NCBI GenBank assembly: GCA_945878375.1 | Contig: CAMDWG010000005.1 | Location: 154,034 to 218,033, forward strand | Length of the DNA: 64,000 nt | Reading direction: 5' to 3' | Origin: Roseomonas mucosa | GTDB taxonomy: Bacteria > Pseudomonadota > Alphaproteobacteria > Acetobacterales > Acetobacteraceae | In this document: positions 8,085 through 16,944 of the stretch, one piece after another | Numbering within the stretch: position 1 is the first letter of the stretch | How the letters are laid out: every line of letters begins with the position of its first letter | Made by a program: the position numbers and the translations under genes | Notes under the pieces: model-generated | Told to the model about the DNA's origin: nothing | What the model saw: only the letters and a program-made list of their open reading frames with translations | The model's database searches: none

Positions 8085-9245
8085 ATGCCGACGATCACGC
8101 TGCCGACCGAAGCCGGTACGCTCGAACCCTATACGCTGGGCAACTCGAGAGAATTCCCGAAGGCGACGCCGCCCTTTCCGCGCGTGGCGCTCGCCGCCGC
8201 GCATGTCGTGGCCGACCCGCTGGCGGAACAGGATCCCTGGCTCGATGCGAAGATCGACTGGGACCGCACCATCGCCTATCGCCGCTATTTGTGGTCGCTC
8301 GGCCTCGGCGTGGCGGAGGCGATGGATACCGCGCAGCGCGGCATGGGCCTCGACTGGATCGCGGCGCAGGAACTGATCCGCCGTTCGCTGGATGCGATGA
8401 AGGATGTGCCTGGCGCGGTGATGGCCAGCGGCGCGGGCACCGACCATCTCGCGCCCGGCCCCGATGTGACCGTGGACGACGTGATCCGCGCCTATGAGGA
8501 GCAATGCGAAGCCGTCGAGAAGATGGGCGGCCGCATCATCCTGATGGCGTCGCGCGCGCTGGCGAAGGCAGCGAAATCCCCGGCGGATTACGAACGCGTC
8601 TATGGCCGCATCCTGTCGGGCGTCGCGCAGCCCGTGATCATCCATTGGCTGGGCGAGATGTTCGACCCGGCGCTGGAAGGCTACTGGGGCAACCACGACC
8701 ATCTGGAGGCGATGGAAACGGCGCTGGCCGTGATCCATGCCAATGCCGCCAAGGTGGATGGCGTGAAGATCTCCCTACTGGACGACCAGAAGGAGATCCG
8801 GATGCGCCGGCGCCTGCCCAAAGGCGTCCGCATGTACACAGGCGACGACTTCAACTACGCCGAGCTGATCGCGGGCGACGAGCACGGCTATTCCGATGCG
8901 CTGCTCGGCATCTTCGATCCGATCGCGCCGGCGGTGGGCGGTGCGCTGGCGTCGCTGCAGCGCAACGACCTGGCGACCTTCCACGACATCCTGGCGCCGA
9001 CGGTGCCGCTCAGCCGCCACATCTTCAAGGCGCCCACGCGCTTCTACAAGACGGGCGTGGTGTTCATGGCCTGGCTGAACGGCCACCAGGACCATTTCGT
9101 CATGGTCGGCGGCCAGCAGAGCACACGCAGCATCCGCCATTTCGCGGAGCTGTTCCGCCTGGCCGACAAGGCCGGCCTGCTACGGGATCCGGACATGGCC
9201 ACGAGCCGGATGCGCGGCCTGCTCGCGCTGCACGGCGTCGCGTGA
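8085..9245 (+). CDS. DUF993 family protein, aldolase-like
   Basis: 386 residues, ribosome site AAGGAAG before ATG 8085. I recognise the family from its start (LPTEAGTLEPYTLG) and conserved blocks: FPRVALAAAHVVADPLA, the IDWDRTIAYRRYLWSLGLGVAEAMDTAQRGMGL stretch, HWLGEMFDPALEGYWG, KVDGVKISLLDDQKE, and GVRMYTGDDFNYAELI. The LK-type lysine in VKISLLD and overall layout resemble the dihydrodipicolinate-synthase aldolase superfamily, to which DUF993 is related. No reaction is established. It sits between a Gfo/Idh dehydrogenase and a sugar-phosphate-isomerase-like protein, with which it is repeatedly associated in proteobacterial catabolic operons, suggesting cleavage of a keto-sugar intermediate. 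Confidence 0.75.
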   Translation: MPTITLPTEAGTLEPYTLGNSREFPKATPPFPRVALAAAHVVADPLAEQDPWLDAKIDWDRTIAYRRYLWSLGLGVAEAMDTAQRGMGLDWIAAQELIRRSLDAMKDVPGAVMASGAGTDHLAPGPDVTVDDVIRAYEEQCEAVEKMGGRIILMASRALAKAAKSPADYERVYGRILSGVAQPVIIHWLGEMFDPALEGYWGNHDHLEAMETALAVIHANAAKVDGVKISLLDDQKEIRMRRRLPKGVRMYTGDDFNYAELIAGDEHGYSDALLGIFDPIAPAVGGALASLQRNDLATFHDILAPTVPLSRHIFKAPTRFYKTGVVFMAWLNGHQDHFVMVGGQQSTRSIRHFAELFRLADKAGLLRDPDMATSRMRGLLALHGVA

Positions 9246-10054
9246 TGCGGATCAGCCTGAACACCGTCACGGTCAAGGAACGCTGGGGACTCGCGGAGTG
9301 CATCGAGGGCGCGGCGCGCCACGGCATTCCCGGCATCGCGCCCTGGCGCGACGTGCTGCAGGCCATGGGCGTGGAGGCCGCGGCGCGGCAGATCCGCGAT
9401 GCCGGGCTGATTGTCACCGGTCTCTGCCGCGGGGGGATGTTCCCCGCCGCCGATGCCGCCGGCCGCGCCGCCGCGATCGAGGATAATCGCCGCGCCATCG
9501 CGGAAGCCCATGCGATCGGCGCGCGCTGCCTGGTCATGGTCTGCGGCGGCCTGCCGCCCGGATCGAAGGACCTGCCCGGCGCGCGCGCGATGATGCGCGA
9601 CGGGCTGCACGCGATCATGGAGGAAGCCCGCGCGGCCGGCGTTACCATTGCGCTGGAGCCGCTTCACCCGATGACCTGCGCCGACCGGTCCGTGCTGTCC
9701 ACGCTCGGCCAGGCGCTGGATCTGTGTGACGAGCTCGGCGCGGGCAGCGGCATCGCGCTCGATGTCTATCATGTCTGGTGGGATCCCGATCTGGCGCGGC
9801 AGGTGGCGCGGGCCGGGTCGCGCATCGCGGCCTTCCATGTCTGCGACTGGAAGGTGCCTACCACCGACACCGTCTTCGACCGTGGCCTGCCCGGCGAAGG
9901 GGTGATCGACATCCCCGCCATCCGTGCGATGGTGGAACGGGCCGGCTATGCCGGGGGCTTCGCGGAGGTCGAAATCCTGTCCAGATCCTGGTGGACCCGC
10001 GACCCGGATGATGTGCTCGATGAAATCAAGCGGCGGCATCAGACCGCTGTCTGA
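9245..10054 (+). CDS. TIM-barrel sugar phosphate isomerase/epimerase
   Basis: 269 residues; its ATG overlaps the DUF993 stop by one base (TGATG), so it is cotranslated. AP-endonuclease-2-like TIM barrel: start RISLNTVTVKERWGLAECIEGAARHGIPGIAPWRD, metal ligands likely in ALEPLHPM (Glu), GIALDVYHVWWDPDL (Asp, His), AFHVCDWKVP (His, Asp) and GFAEVEILS (Glu). Members isomerise or epimerise keto-sugars, or act as inosose-type dehydratases with a divalent metal. Third step candidate of the operon. Confidence 0.82.
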   Translation: MRISLNTVTVKERWGLAECIEGAARHGIPGIAPWRDVLQAMGVEAAARQIRDAGLIVTGLCRGGMFPAADAAGRAAAIEDNRRAIAEAHAIGARCLVMVCGGLPPGSKDLPGARAMMRDGLHAIMEEARAAGVTIALEPLHPMTCADRSVLSTLGQALDLCDELGAGSGIALDVYHVWWDPDLARQVARAGSRIAAFHVCDWKVPTTDTVFDRGLPGEGVIDIPAIRAMVERAGYAGGFAEVEILSRSWWTRDPDDVLDEIKRRHQTAV

Positions 10055-10084
10055 AGAATGACATCCATGAGGGAGACAACGACC

Positions 10085-11071
10085 ATGAACCGCATCTCAC
10101 GCCGCAGCCTCGCAATTGCTGCGCTGACCCTGCCGCTGTTGCCTCGTATCGGCGCCGCGCAAGGTGCCGCCTGGGCGCCGAACCGACCGCTCCGCATGGT
10201 CGTGCCCTTCCCGCCCGGCGGCGCGACGGATGTCGTCGCCCGCGTGCTGGCCGAACGGATGCAGGAGAAGCTCGGCCAGCCCGTGACGGTCGAGAACCGG
10301 ACCGGCGCCGGCGGCAATGTCGGCGTGGAGAATGTCGTCCGCAGCGCGCCGGATGGCTTGACGATGCTGATGGGCACGACGGGCACGCTGACCATCAACC
10401 CGCATCTCTATGCGAATATGGGCTTCAATCCGGCGAACGACCTCGCGGGCATATCCATGGCCTTCGCGACCGATCATGTGCTGGTCGTGAACCCCGCTGT
10501 TCCCGCACAGACGGCGAAGGAGTTCATCGCCCTGCTGAAGGCGCGGCCCGGGCAGCTTTCCTTCGGCTCCGGCGGCAATGGCAGCTCCACCCATCTGGTG
10601 CCGGAGCTGTTCAAGCTCGTCGCGCGGGTGGACATGCAACACGTGCCCTATCGCGGCAGCGCGCCTGCGCTGAACGATCTGGTGGCGGGCAATGTGCAGG
10701 TGATGCTGGACCAGCTTCCCTCCGCGCTGCCGATGATCCAGGGCGGCCGCGTGCGCGCCCTGGCCGTCAGCGGCCCGCGCCGGTCGCGCCTGCTGCCCGA
10801 TCTGCCGACCATGGTGGAACTCGGCCTGCCGCAGGCCGAGGCAACGAGCTGGGGCGCGGTGATGTCGCCGGCCGGCACGCCCGCGCCGGCCATTGCGCGC
10901 CTCAATGCCGTGATCCGGGACGCGCTGGCCGAGCCCGGCGTGCAGCAGCGGCTGGCCGTCGCCGGCGCCGATGCCGTCGTCTCGACCCCGGCGGAGTTGG
11001 CCGGGATCATGCGGAGCGAGACGGAGAAATGGGGCCGCGTGGTGCGCGAGGCCCGTTTGACCGTGAACTGA
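10085..11071 (+). CDS. Bug/TctC-type tripartite tricarboxylate transporter substrate-binding protein
   Basis: 328 residues from ATG 10085, preceded by GGGAGA at 8 bases. Exported: basic NRISRRSLAIAALTLPLLPRIGAAQ leader with an RR pair that could allow Tat export. The mature part has the Bug pattern: RPLRMVVPFPPGGATDVVARVLAERM, ENRTGAGGNVGVENV, LSFGSGGNGSSTHLVPELFK, MQHVPYRGSAPALNDLVAGNVQVM. Periplasmic solute capture for TctAB permeases; Bug proteins bind carboxylates, amino acids or related acids. No tctA/tctB follows, as usual for the many orphan Bug genes of this bacterial group. Likely delivers the substrate of the upstream operon. Confidence 0.9.
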   Translation: MNRISRRSLAIAALTLPLLPRIGAAQGAAWAPNRPLRMVVPFPPGGATDVVARVLAERMQEKLGQPVTVENRTGAGGNVGVENVVRSAPDGLTMLMGTTGTLTINPHLYANMGFNPANDLAGISMAFATDHVLVVNPAVPAQTAKEFIALLKARPGQLSFGSGGNGSSTHLVPELFKLVARVDMQHVPYRGSAPALNDLVAGNVQVMLDQLPSALPMIQGGRVRALAVSGPRRSRLLPDLPTMVELGLPQAEATSWGAVMSPAGTPAPAIARLNAVIRDALAEPGVQQRLAVAGADAVVSTPAELAGIMRSETEKWGRVVREARLTVN

Positions 11072-11436
11072 TGGCGCTGGCGCCCGCCCGCCGCCAGGGC
11101 GCGCAGGCGGGCGCCTCGCCTTATCTGATCCTCGGTATCGCGGCGCCGAACGTGCTGATGCTGCTCTGGCCGCTGCCGGGCGTGAAGGCGTGGCAGGCTG
11201 GCATGCGGGGCGCGGCTGCCGCCTACTCCGCCGCCTGCAGGCGGGCCGGCAAGCGGAAGCTGACATCCTCGACGATGCCGGGCAGGGAGGCGACTTCGCT
11301 CGCGCCCAGCGCCTTCAGCGTCGCGACCACCTCCGCCACCAGCCGCTCCGGCGCGGAGGCGCCGGCGGTGATGCCGACCGCCTTCGCGTCCCTGACCATC
11401 CCCGCCGTCAGCGCGCCGGCATCGGCAATCAGGTAG
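11071..11436 (+). pseudogene. Short hydrophobic ORF, possible remnant of a membrane-protein N terminus
   Basis: ATG 11071 overlaps the Bug stop by one base (TGATG), as expected for an operon gene. The first 45 codons look real: a basic start followed by a hydrophobic segment, SPYLILGIAAPNVLMLLWPL. From 11223 the frame runs antisense through the 3' end of ispH and becomes low-complexity Ser/Ala/Thr, typical of shadow sequence. Read as the start of a permease whose remainder has been deleted; could equally be chance. No function is proposed. Confidence 0.3.
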
Positions 11437-12152
11437 GCGCGCGCGCCGCATTCCTCGGCGATCTCGCGCAGGCGGTTGGAGTTGGAGCTGTTCGACGCGC
11501 CCACCACCAGCACCACGTCGCAGGCGGCGGCCAGGTCGCGCACCGCGGTCTGGCGGTTCTGGGTCGCGTAGCAGATGTCGCGCGTGCCGGGGCCGACCAC
11601 ATCGGCGAAGCGGGCCTTGATCGCCTCGATCACGTCCTTGGTGTCGTCGACCGACAGCGTGGTCTGGGTGACATAGGCGACCCGGCGATCCAGCGGGATG
11701 GGCAGGGCGGCGACATCGGCCACATCGGCGACCAGATGGACCTCGCCATCGATCTGGCCGAGCGTGCCTTCGACCTCCGGGTGGCCGTCATGGCCGATCA
11801 TGATGACCGTGCGGCCGTCCTTGATGTAGCGGCGGCCTTCCACATGAACTTTGGTGACCAGCGGGCAGGTGGCGTCGAGCACGTCGAGGCCCCGTTCGGC
11901 CGCATCCGTTTCCACCGCGCGGGCGACGCCATGGGCGGAGAAGACCGTCAGCGCGCCAGCGGGCACTTCATCCAGTTCGCGGACGAAGACGGCGCCCTTG
12001 GCGCGCAAATCCTCGACCACATGGCGGTTATGGACGATCTCATGGCGCACATAGACCGGCGCGCCGTGGATCGCGAGCGCACGCTCCACGATCTCGATGG
12101 CGCGCACCACGCCCGCGCAGAAGCCGCGCGGTTCGGCCAGCAGGATCCGCAT
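11223..12152 (-). CDS. ispH: 4-hydroxy-3-methylbut-2-enyl diphosphate reductase
   Basis: 309 residues from ATG 12150-12152. Last step of the MEP isoprenoid pathway: reduces HMBPP to IPP and DMAPP with a 4Fe-4S cluster. Start [26 protein letters not shown] is the IspH signature with Cys12; the other two cluster cysteines are in [12 protein letters not shown] and in [11 protein letters not shown]. The active-site Glu motif is in the [19 protein letters not shown] neighbourhood, and [13 protein letters not shown] supplies the diphosphate-binding serines and Asn. Convergent with the Bug operon; shares the minus strand with gcrA, whose gene ends 106 bp upstream. Confidence 0.95.
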   Translation of the reverse strand: MRILLAEPRGFCAGVVRAIEIVERALAIHGAPVYVRHEIVHNRHVVEDLRAKGAVFVRELDEVPAGALTVFSAHGVARAVETDAAERGLDVLDATCPLVTKVHVEGRRYIKDGRTVIMIGHDGHPEVEGTLGQIDGEVHLVADVADVAALPIPLDRRVAYVTQTTLSVDDTKDVIEAIKARFADVVGPGTRDICYATQNRQTAVRDLAAACDVVLVVGASNSSNSNRLREIAEECGARAYLIADAGALTAGMVRDAKAVGITAGASAPERLVAEVVATLKALGASEVASLPGIVEDVSFRLPARLQAAE

Positions 12153-12258
12153 GGTCGGCCTCAATCCCTCATCCTTGACGGACCGAAGATGAGGGAAGCC
12201 GGGCCGGACGGGAAGAGGCTTCGCGCCACCGATCGCGCGGGCCGGCCAGTGCCACCGA

Positions 12259-12735
12259 TCAGGCGGCGTCCTCGCGGCGGTCGCGCGCCTTCACATAGGC
12301 GACGGCGGCGTGTTCGGTGCAGTAGGGCTTCCCCGTCAGCGCCGCCGACGTGCAGAAGCGGAAGCCGGGCTGGCCCGGCTCCCCGATCGGCCAGCAGCAG
12401 GACTTGGCCGAGGAGAAGCGCGGGAAATGGCGCACCACCGCGGGCTCCGCGGGCGCGACCGTGGCGACGGGTGCCAGGGGGGCGGTGGCGGGTTGGGGCA
12501 GGGTGCTGCGCGAGATGGGGCCGGCGGCGCGCACCGGCCGAATCGGCGCCTGGCGCGGCGCATCCGCTGCCGTTTCGCGGCGGATCGGAGAGGGGCGGGC
12601 CGGCAGGTTCAGCCGATGCGCCTTGCCCACCACGGCGTTCTTCGAAATGCCCATGCGACGTCCGATCTCGGCCGTCGAATGCCCTTCGGCCCAAAGGGCA
12701 CGCAGGCGATCGATCGCTTCCGCGGTCCAGTCCAT
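12259..12735 (-). CDS. gcrA: GcrA cell cycle regulator
   Basis: 158 residues from ATG 12733-12735 ([44 protein letters not shown]), a near-exact GcrA N-terminal helix-turn-helix. A variable Pro/Ala linker follows, then the C-terminal domain [20 protein letters not shown]...PYCTEHA with its clustered Cys/His residues. GcrA binds sigma70-RNA polymerase at CcrM-methylated GANTC promoters and drives S-phase transcription in alphaproteobacteria. Strong taxonomic marker. The 136-bp upstream region has a small CTACC/GGTAG inverted repeat and a TTGTAT/TACCGT pair that could be its promoter. Confidence 0.95.
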   Translation of the reverse strand: MDWTAEAIDRLRALWAEGHSTAEIGRRMGISKNAVVGKAHRLNLPARPSPIRRETAADAPRQAPIRPVRAAGPISRSTLPQPATAPLAPVATVAPAEPAVVRHFPRFSSAKSCCWPIGEPGQPGFRFCTSAALTGKPYCTEHAAVAYVKARDRREDAA

Positions 12736-12871
12736 GCCAAGCTCTCCCGGCCACCCCACCTACCACATACGGTAGTGCACGGCATGGTCGGGATACAAGT
12801 TCTGGTTTGCGCATCAGGCGCGAAAAACTGTGGATGGAATGCCGCCGACCGTTTCGGCCGGCGACGGCACG

Positions 12872-13837
12872 TCAGAACAACAGCCCCTTCCGCAGCATCC
12901 CATGCACGCCTTTCTCGCCATTCACCGTCTGCGTCACCCGGAAATCCACCGCGAGCGAGCAAAGCTGATAGGCATCGGCCGCGCTGACATTCATCCGCGC
13001 AACGATGAAGCCGATCATCTCCCGCAGCGCCTGTTTCATCGCGAGGTCGAGGTCTTCATGCATGCCCATCGAGATGTAGTGGGTCGCCGTCTCGGCGCGC
13101 GGATAGCGCAGCGCCGGGTCCGCCGCGCCGCCGCCCTTCTCGAGGCTCAGGCGGAAATGGCCGGTCAGGCACATCTCCAGCGCGTTGATGCAGACCTCGC
13201 CATCGCCCTGCACGCCATGCCCGTCGCCGGCCGAGAACAGCGCTCCCGCCACATGCACCGGCAGCCAGATCGTCGCACCCTCGCCGATCTCCTTGTTGTC
13301 GAGGTTGCCGCCATGCGCGCGCGGCTCCTTCGTCGAAAGCCGGCCCCAGGCGGCCGGCGGGGCCACGCCCATCACGCCGAAGAAGGGGCTGAGCGGCAGG
13401 GTCACGCCTGGGCCCACCGGCACCTTGCAGGTCATCGCCGCGCGGTCCACCGGGATGTGCAGCATGCGCTGATAGGGGAAATCCTCCGGCAGCGTGCCGC
13501 CGAGCGGGCGGAAGCCGCAGAAGCCCCAGTCATTCCCGAGCTCGATCTTCTCGATATCCACGCGCAGCACATCGCCCGGCTCCGCGCCCTGGACGGCGAT
13601 GGGGCCGGTGATCAGGTGCGGGCCCATCCGCAGCAGCTCGGCGGCGTGGATCGCCGCCAGCGCGGGCGGGATCGTCAGCCCGCTCTCGGGCGGCGGCATG
13701 ACGTCCTTGGCGCCCGAGACGCATTCGAGCACCACGAGGTCACCGCTCGCGATGGTCGCGACTGGTGGGAAGCTGGCGTCGAAGGCGCCGAAGCGGATGG
13801 TTTCGGGCGTTGCGGCGATGCGGTGCGTGGCGGCCAT
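12872..13837 (-). CDS. Acetamidase/formamidase family protein
   Basis: 321 residues from ATG 13835-13837. FmdA_AmdA family: TIASGDLVVLECVSGAKD, HLITGPIAVQGAEPGDVLRVDI, GNDWGFCGFRPLGG, the metal-binding PFFGVMGVAP and RAHGGNLDNKEIGEGATIWLPV stretches, and GDGHGVQGDGEVCINALE. These hydrolyse short-chain amides to ammonia and the acid in the cytoplasm, using a divalent metal. It is alone on the strand between gcrA and the corA block. Amide specificity cannot be read from sequence. Confidence 0.87.
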   Translation of the reverse strand: MAATHRIAATPETIRFGAFDASFPPVATIASGDLVVLECVSGAKDVMPPPESGLTIPPALAAIHAAELLRMGPHLITGPIAVQGAEPGDVLRVDIEKIELGNDWGFCGFRPLGGTLPEDFPYQRMLHIPVDRAAMTCKVPVGPGVTLPLSPFFGVMGVAPPAAWGRLSTKEPRAHGGNLDNKEIGEGATIWLPVHVAGALFSAGDGHGVQGDGEVCINALEMCLTGHFRLSLEKGGGAADPALRYPRAETATHYISMGMHEDLDLAMKQALREMIGFIVARMNVSAADAYQLCSLAVDFRVTQTVNGEKGVHGMLRKGLLF

Positions 13838-13945
13838 GGAGAACTCCGGGCGGGATGGGCGGGCGATCGTGTCTCGTCTGTGCCTCGACAGAACTCCGCG
13901 CGCCCTGCGTGGTCAATCCATCCCCGCGCCTGTTGCCCTGGCGGT

Positions 13946-14668
13946 TCAGCTTCCGCGCAGCGCCTGGCGCAGCCGGCCCTGGTCCGTGGGGCAGACGCGG
14001 CTGAGGCGCTGGTACTCCTCCGGCGTGTCGATCGCGCCATGCCCCGCTTCCCGCGCCGCCCGCAACCGGGCCAGTGCCGGTTCAAGCACCTGGCCGAGTT
14101 CCTCCTGCAAGGCGATCGCGGCGGTGTTCACATCCGGTGCGCGGGTCTCGGCACGGGCGGCCCAGGCGCGGGCCAGGGCGCGGAGCTCCGTGGCGGCTTC
14201 GCGCAGGGTGCGGCGGTTGACCTCCGCATGGCGGCGCTCATGCGCGAGCACTTCGGCGGCAAGGCACCCGCCGGCCGGCACTTCCCGCGCCAGCCGGATC
14301 ACATGCGCCGCATGCACCAGGCGGATGCGGAGTTCCGCCGGCACCGCGCAGACTGGCTCCCCCTGTATCCCGCGGGAGCGCACCGTGATCTCGCTCCGCC
14401 ATTCGACGCGGGAGACGGTGAGGCCGAGGTGATGTGGAAAGGGCCCGTCGGCGCTGCCGCCCGCATCGATGCGAAGCTGGCGCGCGGAAAGCGGCGGCAG
14501 CAGGCGCGGCTCCGGGTCCACCAGATCGAGATGCACCACCGGCGTCCCGCGCGCGGGGCAGGCGGCGGCCTGGGCGGGACGGGGTGTCGGCGCGGGCAGC
14601 TCCGCCGCGGCGCCGATGGGCGCCAGCAGCGCCAGCAGCAGCGCAAGGCCGCCGGCGCGCGGGATCAG
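13946..14668 (-). CDS. Secreted HExxH (DUF922-like) putative metalloprotease with apparent CTG start
   Basis: 240 residues if initiated at CTG (complement of 14666-14668). The first standard start in frame is a GTG at 14539, but that would cut off a convincing signal peptide: IPRAGGLALLLALLAPIGAAA followed by a Pro-rich linker. CTG 14668 overlaps the corA stop and follows GGAAGGG by 7 bases, so coupling to corA translation is plausible. The domain contains HERRH (HExxH) in LAAEVLAHERRHAEVNRRTL, typical of the DUF922 / zincin-like group. Predicted periplasmic, function unknown. Confidence 0.6.
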   Translation of the reverse strand: MIPRAGGLALLLALLAPIGAAAELPAPTPRPAQAAACPARGTPVVHLDLVDPEPRLLPPLSARQLRIDAGGSADGPFPHHLGLTVSRVEWRSEITVRSRGIQGEPVCAVPAELRIRLVHAAHVIRLAREVPAGGCLAAEVLAHERRHAEVNRRTLREAATELRALARAWAARAETRAPDVNTAAIALQEELGQVLEPALARLRAAREAGHGAIDTPEEYQRLSRVCPTDQGRLRQALRGS

Positions 14669-15648
14669 AGCCAGCCCTTCCGCTTGAAATAGAAGATGGG
14701 CAGCAGCGCGGAGATCACCATCAGCACCAGCGCCGCCGGATAGCCCCAGACCTGGCCCAGCTCCGGCATGAATTCGAAGTTCATGCCGTAGATGCTGGCG
14801 ATCAGGGTGGGCGGCATCAGCGCCACGGACGCCACGGTGAAGGTCTTGATGATATTCGTCTGCTCGACATTGATGATGCCGAGCACGGCATCGAGCAGGA
14901 AGTTCGCCTTGCCGTTCAGCACGCCCGCATGGTCGACGAGGGATCGCACGTCGCGCACCAGCGTCTTGATCAGCGCCTGGTTTTCCTTCCGCACCGCCGT
15001 CGCCTTCTCCGCGCCGACGAAGGTCAGGATGCGGGACAGGCCGAGCAGCGTCTCCGATGCGCGCGTGGTCACTTCCCCCACCTGGCCCAGGGTCAGCAGC
15101 GCTTCCCGCAGGTCGGCGTCGCGCGCATTCGCCTTCACCTTGGCCCGCGCGCTGCGGAACGCGGCACCCGATGTGCGGTCCATGTCGCCGCCGATGCGTT
15201 CCAGGATGTCGGCGAGGCGGTCCACGATCTGCTCGAACAGGTGCAGCATCACCCCGTCCGGCGAGCCGACCAAAGCGGGTGTCTTCTGGCAGCGGTGCGC
15301 GAAGGTGATGAAGGCCTTCGGCGTCTGGTAGCGCACCGTCACCAGCGCCTGCGGCCCCAGCACGAAGGTGATGGGCGTCGAGCCGTATTCCGGCCCATCC
15401 GCGCCGAACAGGAAGTTCGCGGTCAGGAACAGCACATCGTCCTCGCGATAGAGGCGGGAGGAGCTTTCGATCTCCTCCATCTCCTCGCGCGTCGGCACTT
15501 CCAGGTGCAGCGCGTCCTGCACGGCGCGCTCTTCCTCCGGCGTCGGGTTCAGCAGGTCGATCCAGACGGCCTGCGCGAGGTCTGCCGCCGGCAGCAGGCC
15601 TTCACGGACCGCGATCCGCCCATCGGCGGGGATGTAGGATGTCAGCAT
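14665..15648 (-). CDS. corA: Magnesium/cobalt transporter CorA family
   Basis: 327 residues from ATG 15646-15648. Long N-terminal cytoplasmic alpha/beta and helical domain (AVWIDLLNPTPEEERAVQDAL; ITFVLGPQALVTVRYQTPKAF), ending in two transmembrane helices: about 262-286 (TFTVASVALMPPTLIASIYGMNF) and 302-320. The selectivity motif GMN is at 288-290 (IYGMNFEFMPEL), and the protein ends with a basic tail KRKGWL. Forms pentameric inner-membrane Mg2+ channels. Sits 55 bp downstream of mtnC on the same strand. Confidence 0.93.
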   Translation of the reverse strand: MLTSYIPADGRIAVREGLLPAADLAQAVWIDLLNPTPEEERAVQDALHLEVPTREEMEEIESSSRLYREDDVLFLTANFLFGADGPEYGSTPITFVLGPQALVTVRYQTPKAFITFAHRCQKTPALVGSPDGVMLHLFEQIVDRLADILERIGGDMDRTSGAAFRSARAKVKANARDADLREALLTLGQVGEVTTRASETLLGLSRILTFVGAEKATAVRKENQALIKTLVRDVRSLVDHAGVLNGKANFLLDAVLGIINVEQTNIIKTFTVASVALMPPTLIASIYGMNFEFMPELGQVWGYPAALVLMVISALLPIFYFKRKGWL

Positions 15649-15703
15649 TGCGCAGCCTCCCGCCCGGAAGTCGGCGGCTAATAGCCTTCCGGCGGGGGCC
15701 TTG

Positions 15704-16396
15704 TCACCCCGAGGCGGAGGGAAGCGGCAGGCCGAAGTTGCGGGCGACGGCGGGGAAGTCCGGTGCTTCGGGGTGGCGCCCGGCGGGTTGCGTGCCGTCG
15801 CCGGCGCGCACCAGCTGGCAGCTTTGCAGCCCTGCGGCGCGCGCGGCGTCCAGTTCCTCGGCCACATCGGACAGGAACAGCACCTCCCCCGGTGCGTCGC
15901 CGAGCGCGGCGGTGATGGCGGCGTAGGACGACGCCTCGCGCTTATGGCCCATGCGGGTGTCGAAGAAGCCGTCGAAGAGCGGTTCCAGGTCGCCGGCCAG
16001 GGAATGGCGGAACAGCAGGCGCTGCGCCTCCACCGAGCCGGAGGAGTAGACCGCGAGCCGGAGGCCCGCCGCGTGCCAGGCGTGCAGGCAGGGCGCCACA
16101 TCGGGCCAGAGATGGCCGCGGAGCCGCCCATCCTCGAAGCCCGCGCGCCAGATCAGGCCCTGCAAGGCCTTGAGCGGGGTGGCCTTCACATCTTCCGCCA
16201 TCCAGCCGCGCAGCGTCGCCCGCGCATCCGGCCCCGGGACCTCCGCCATGATCGAAGCGACCTCGGCTTCCGCGCCATGGGCGTCGAGGAAGCCGTCGAG
16301 GGCGGCCAGCGCGAAGGGGAACAGTGTCTCCTTCACGAAGGCGATGGCGCTGGTTGTGCCCTCGATATCCGTCAGGATGGTGCGGATCGGGGTCAC
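15704..16396 (-). CDS. mtnC: Acireductone synthase (enolase-phosphatase E1)
   Basis: 230 residues from a GTG start (complement of 16394-16396) that overlaps the mtnD stop by 4 bp (GTGA). HAD-family motif I is LTDIEGTT, with nucleophile Asp10 and the E1-specific DxExT; motif II is VYSSGS; the motif III/IV segment is EVLFLSDVAEELDAARAAG. Other E1 markers: FVKETLFPFA, DVKATPLKALQGLIW, and FDTRMGHKREASSY. Converts 2,3-diketo-5-methylthiopentyl-1-phosphate to the acireductone by enolisation then dephosphorylation, in methionine salvage. Confidence 0.93.
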   Translation of the reverse strand: MTPIRTILTDIEGTTSAIAFVKETLFPFALAALDGFLDAHGAEAEVASIMAEVPGPDARATLRGWMAEDVKATPLKALQGLIWRAGFEDGRLRGHLWPDVAPCLHAWHAAGLRLAVYSSGSVEAQRLLFRHSLAGDLEPLFDGFFDTRMGHKREASSYAAITAALGDAPGEVLFLSDVAEELDAARAAGLQSCQLVRAGDGTQPAGRHPEAPDFPAVARNFGLPLPSASG

Positions 16397-16944
16397 GCGG
16401 TGGCGGCGGGGAAGCGCTCGGCCATGTCCGTGCCGGTGTAGTGCGGGGTCCAGCCTGTGGTGTCGGTGAAGACGCGGACGACCGCGAAGTTCGGGCTCTC
16501 CCCGGCGTCGAACCAATGCTTGGAATTCGCCGGCACGCTGATCAGGTCGCCCGGGCCGCAATGCGCGTCGAACACGCGGGGTCCCTCGGCGCCGTCCATG
16601 TGCAGCACGAAATTGCCCGTGCCGCCGTGGAAGAAGCGGACCTCGTCTTCCGTATGCGTGTGCTCCGACAGGAACTTGGCGCGCAGCGCGTCCTTCATCG
16701 GATGGTCGGGCGTCAGCTTGATGACATCGGCCGTGCCCGCGCCCGAGGAGGCCAGGAAGGCATCGAGATGCGGGCGATAGGCGGCGAGGATCGCATCGGC
16801 ATCGGCATCGGCGGGGATGTCGGCCAGCGGCCAGCGTTCGAAGCGCACGCCGATGGCGCGCAGCTCGGCCGCGATGCGCTCGGCATCCTCGGTGACCAGG
16901 ATCTCGTTGTTGGTTTCGGCGTTCCAGACGGTCAGGCGGCTCAT
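16393..16944 (-). CDS. mtnD: Acireductone dioxygenase (ARD)
   Basis: 183 residues from ATG 16942-16944, overlapping the mtnB stop by 4 bp. Cupin with the ARD metal ligands His95, His97, Glu101 (SEHTHTEDEVRFFHGG) and His143 (ANSKHWFD). Oxidises the acireductone with O2: the Fe form gives the 2-keto precursor of methionine, the Ni form gives an off-pathway acid plus CO; which metal is used cannot be seen. Placed in the order TRAP-mtnB-mtnD-mtnC, all with 4-bp overlaps. Confidence 0.95.
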   Translation of the reverse strand: MSRLTVWNAETNNEILVTEDAERIAAELRAIGVRFERWPLADIPADADADAILAAYRPHLDAFLASSGAGTADVIKLTPDHPMKDALRAKFLSEHTHTEDEVRFFHGGTGNFVLHMDGAEGPRVFDAHCGPGDLISVPANSKHWFDAGESPNFAVVRVFTDTTGWTPHYTGTDMAERFPAATA

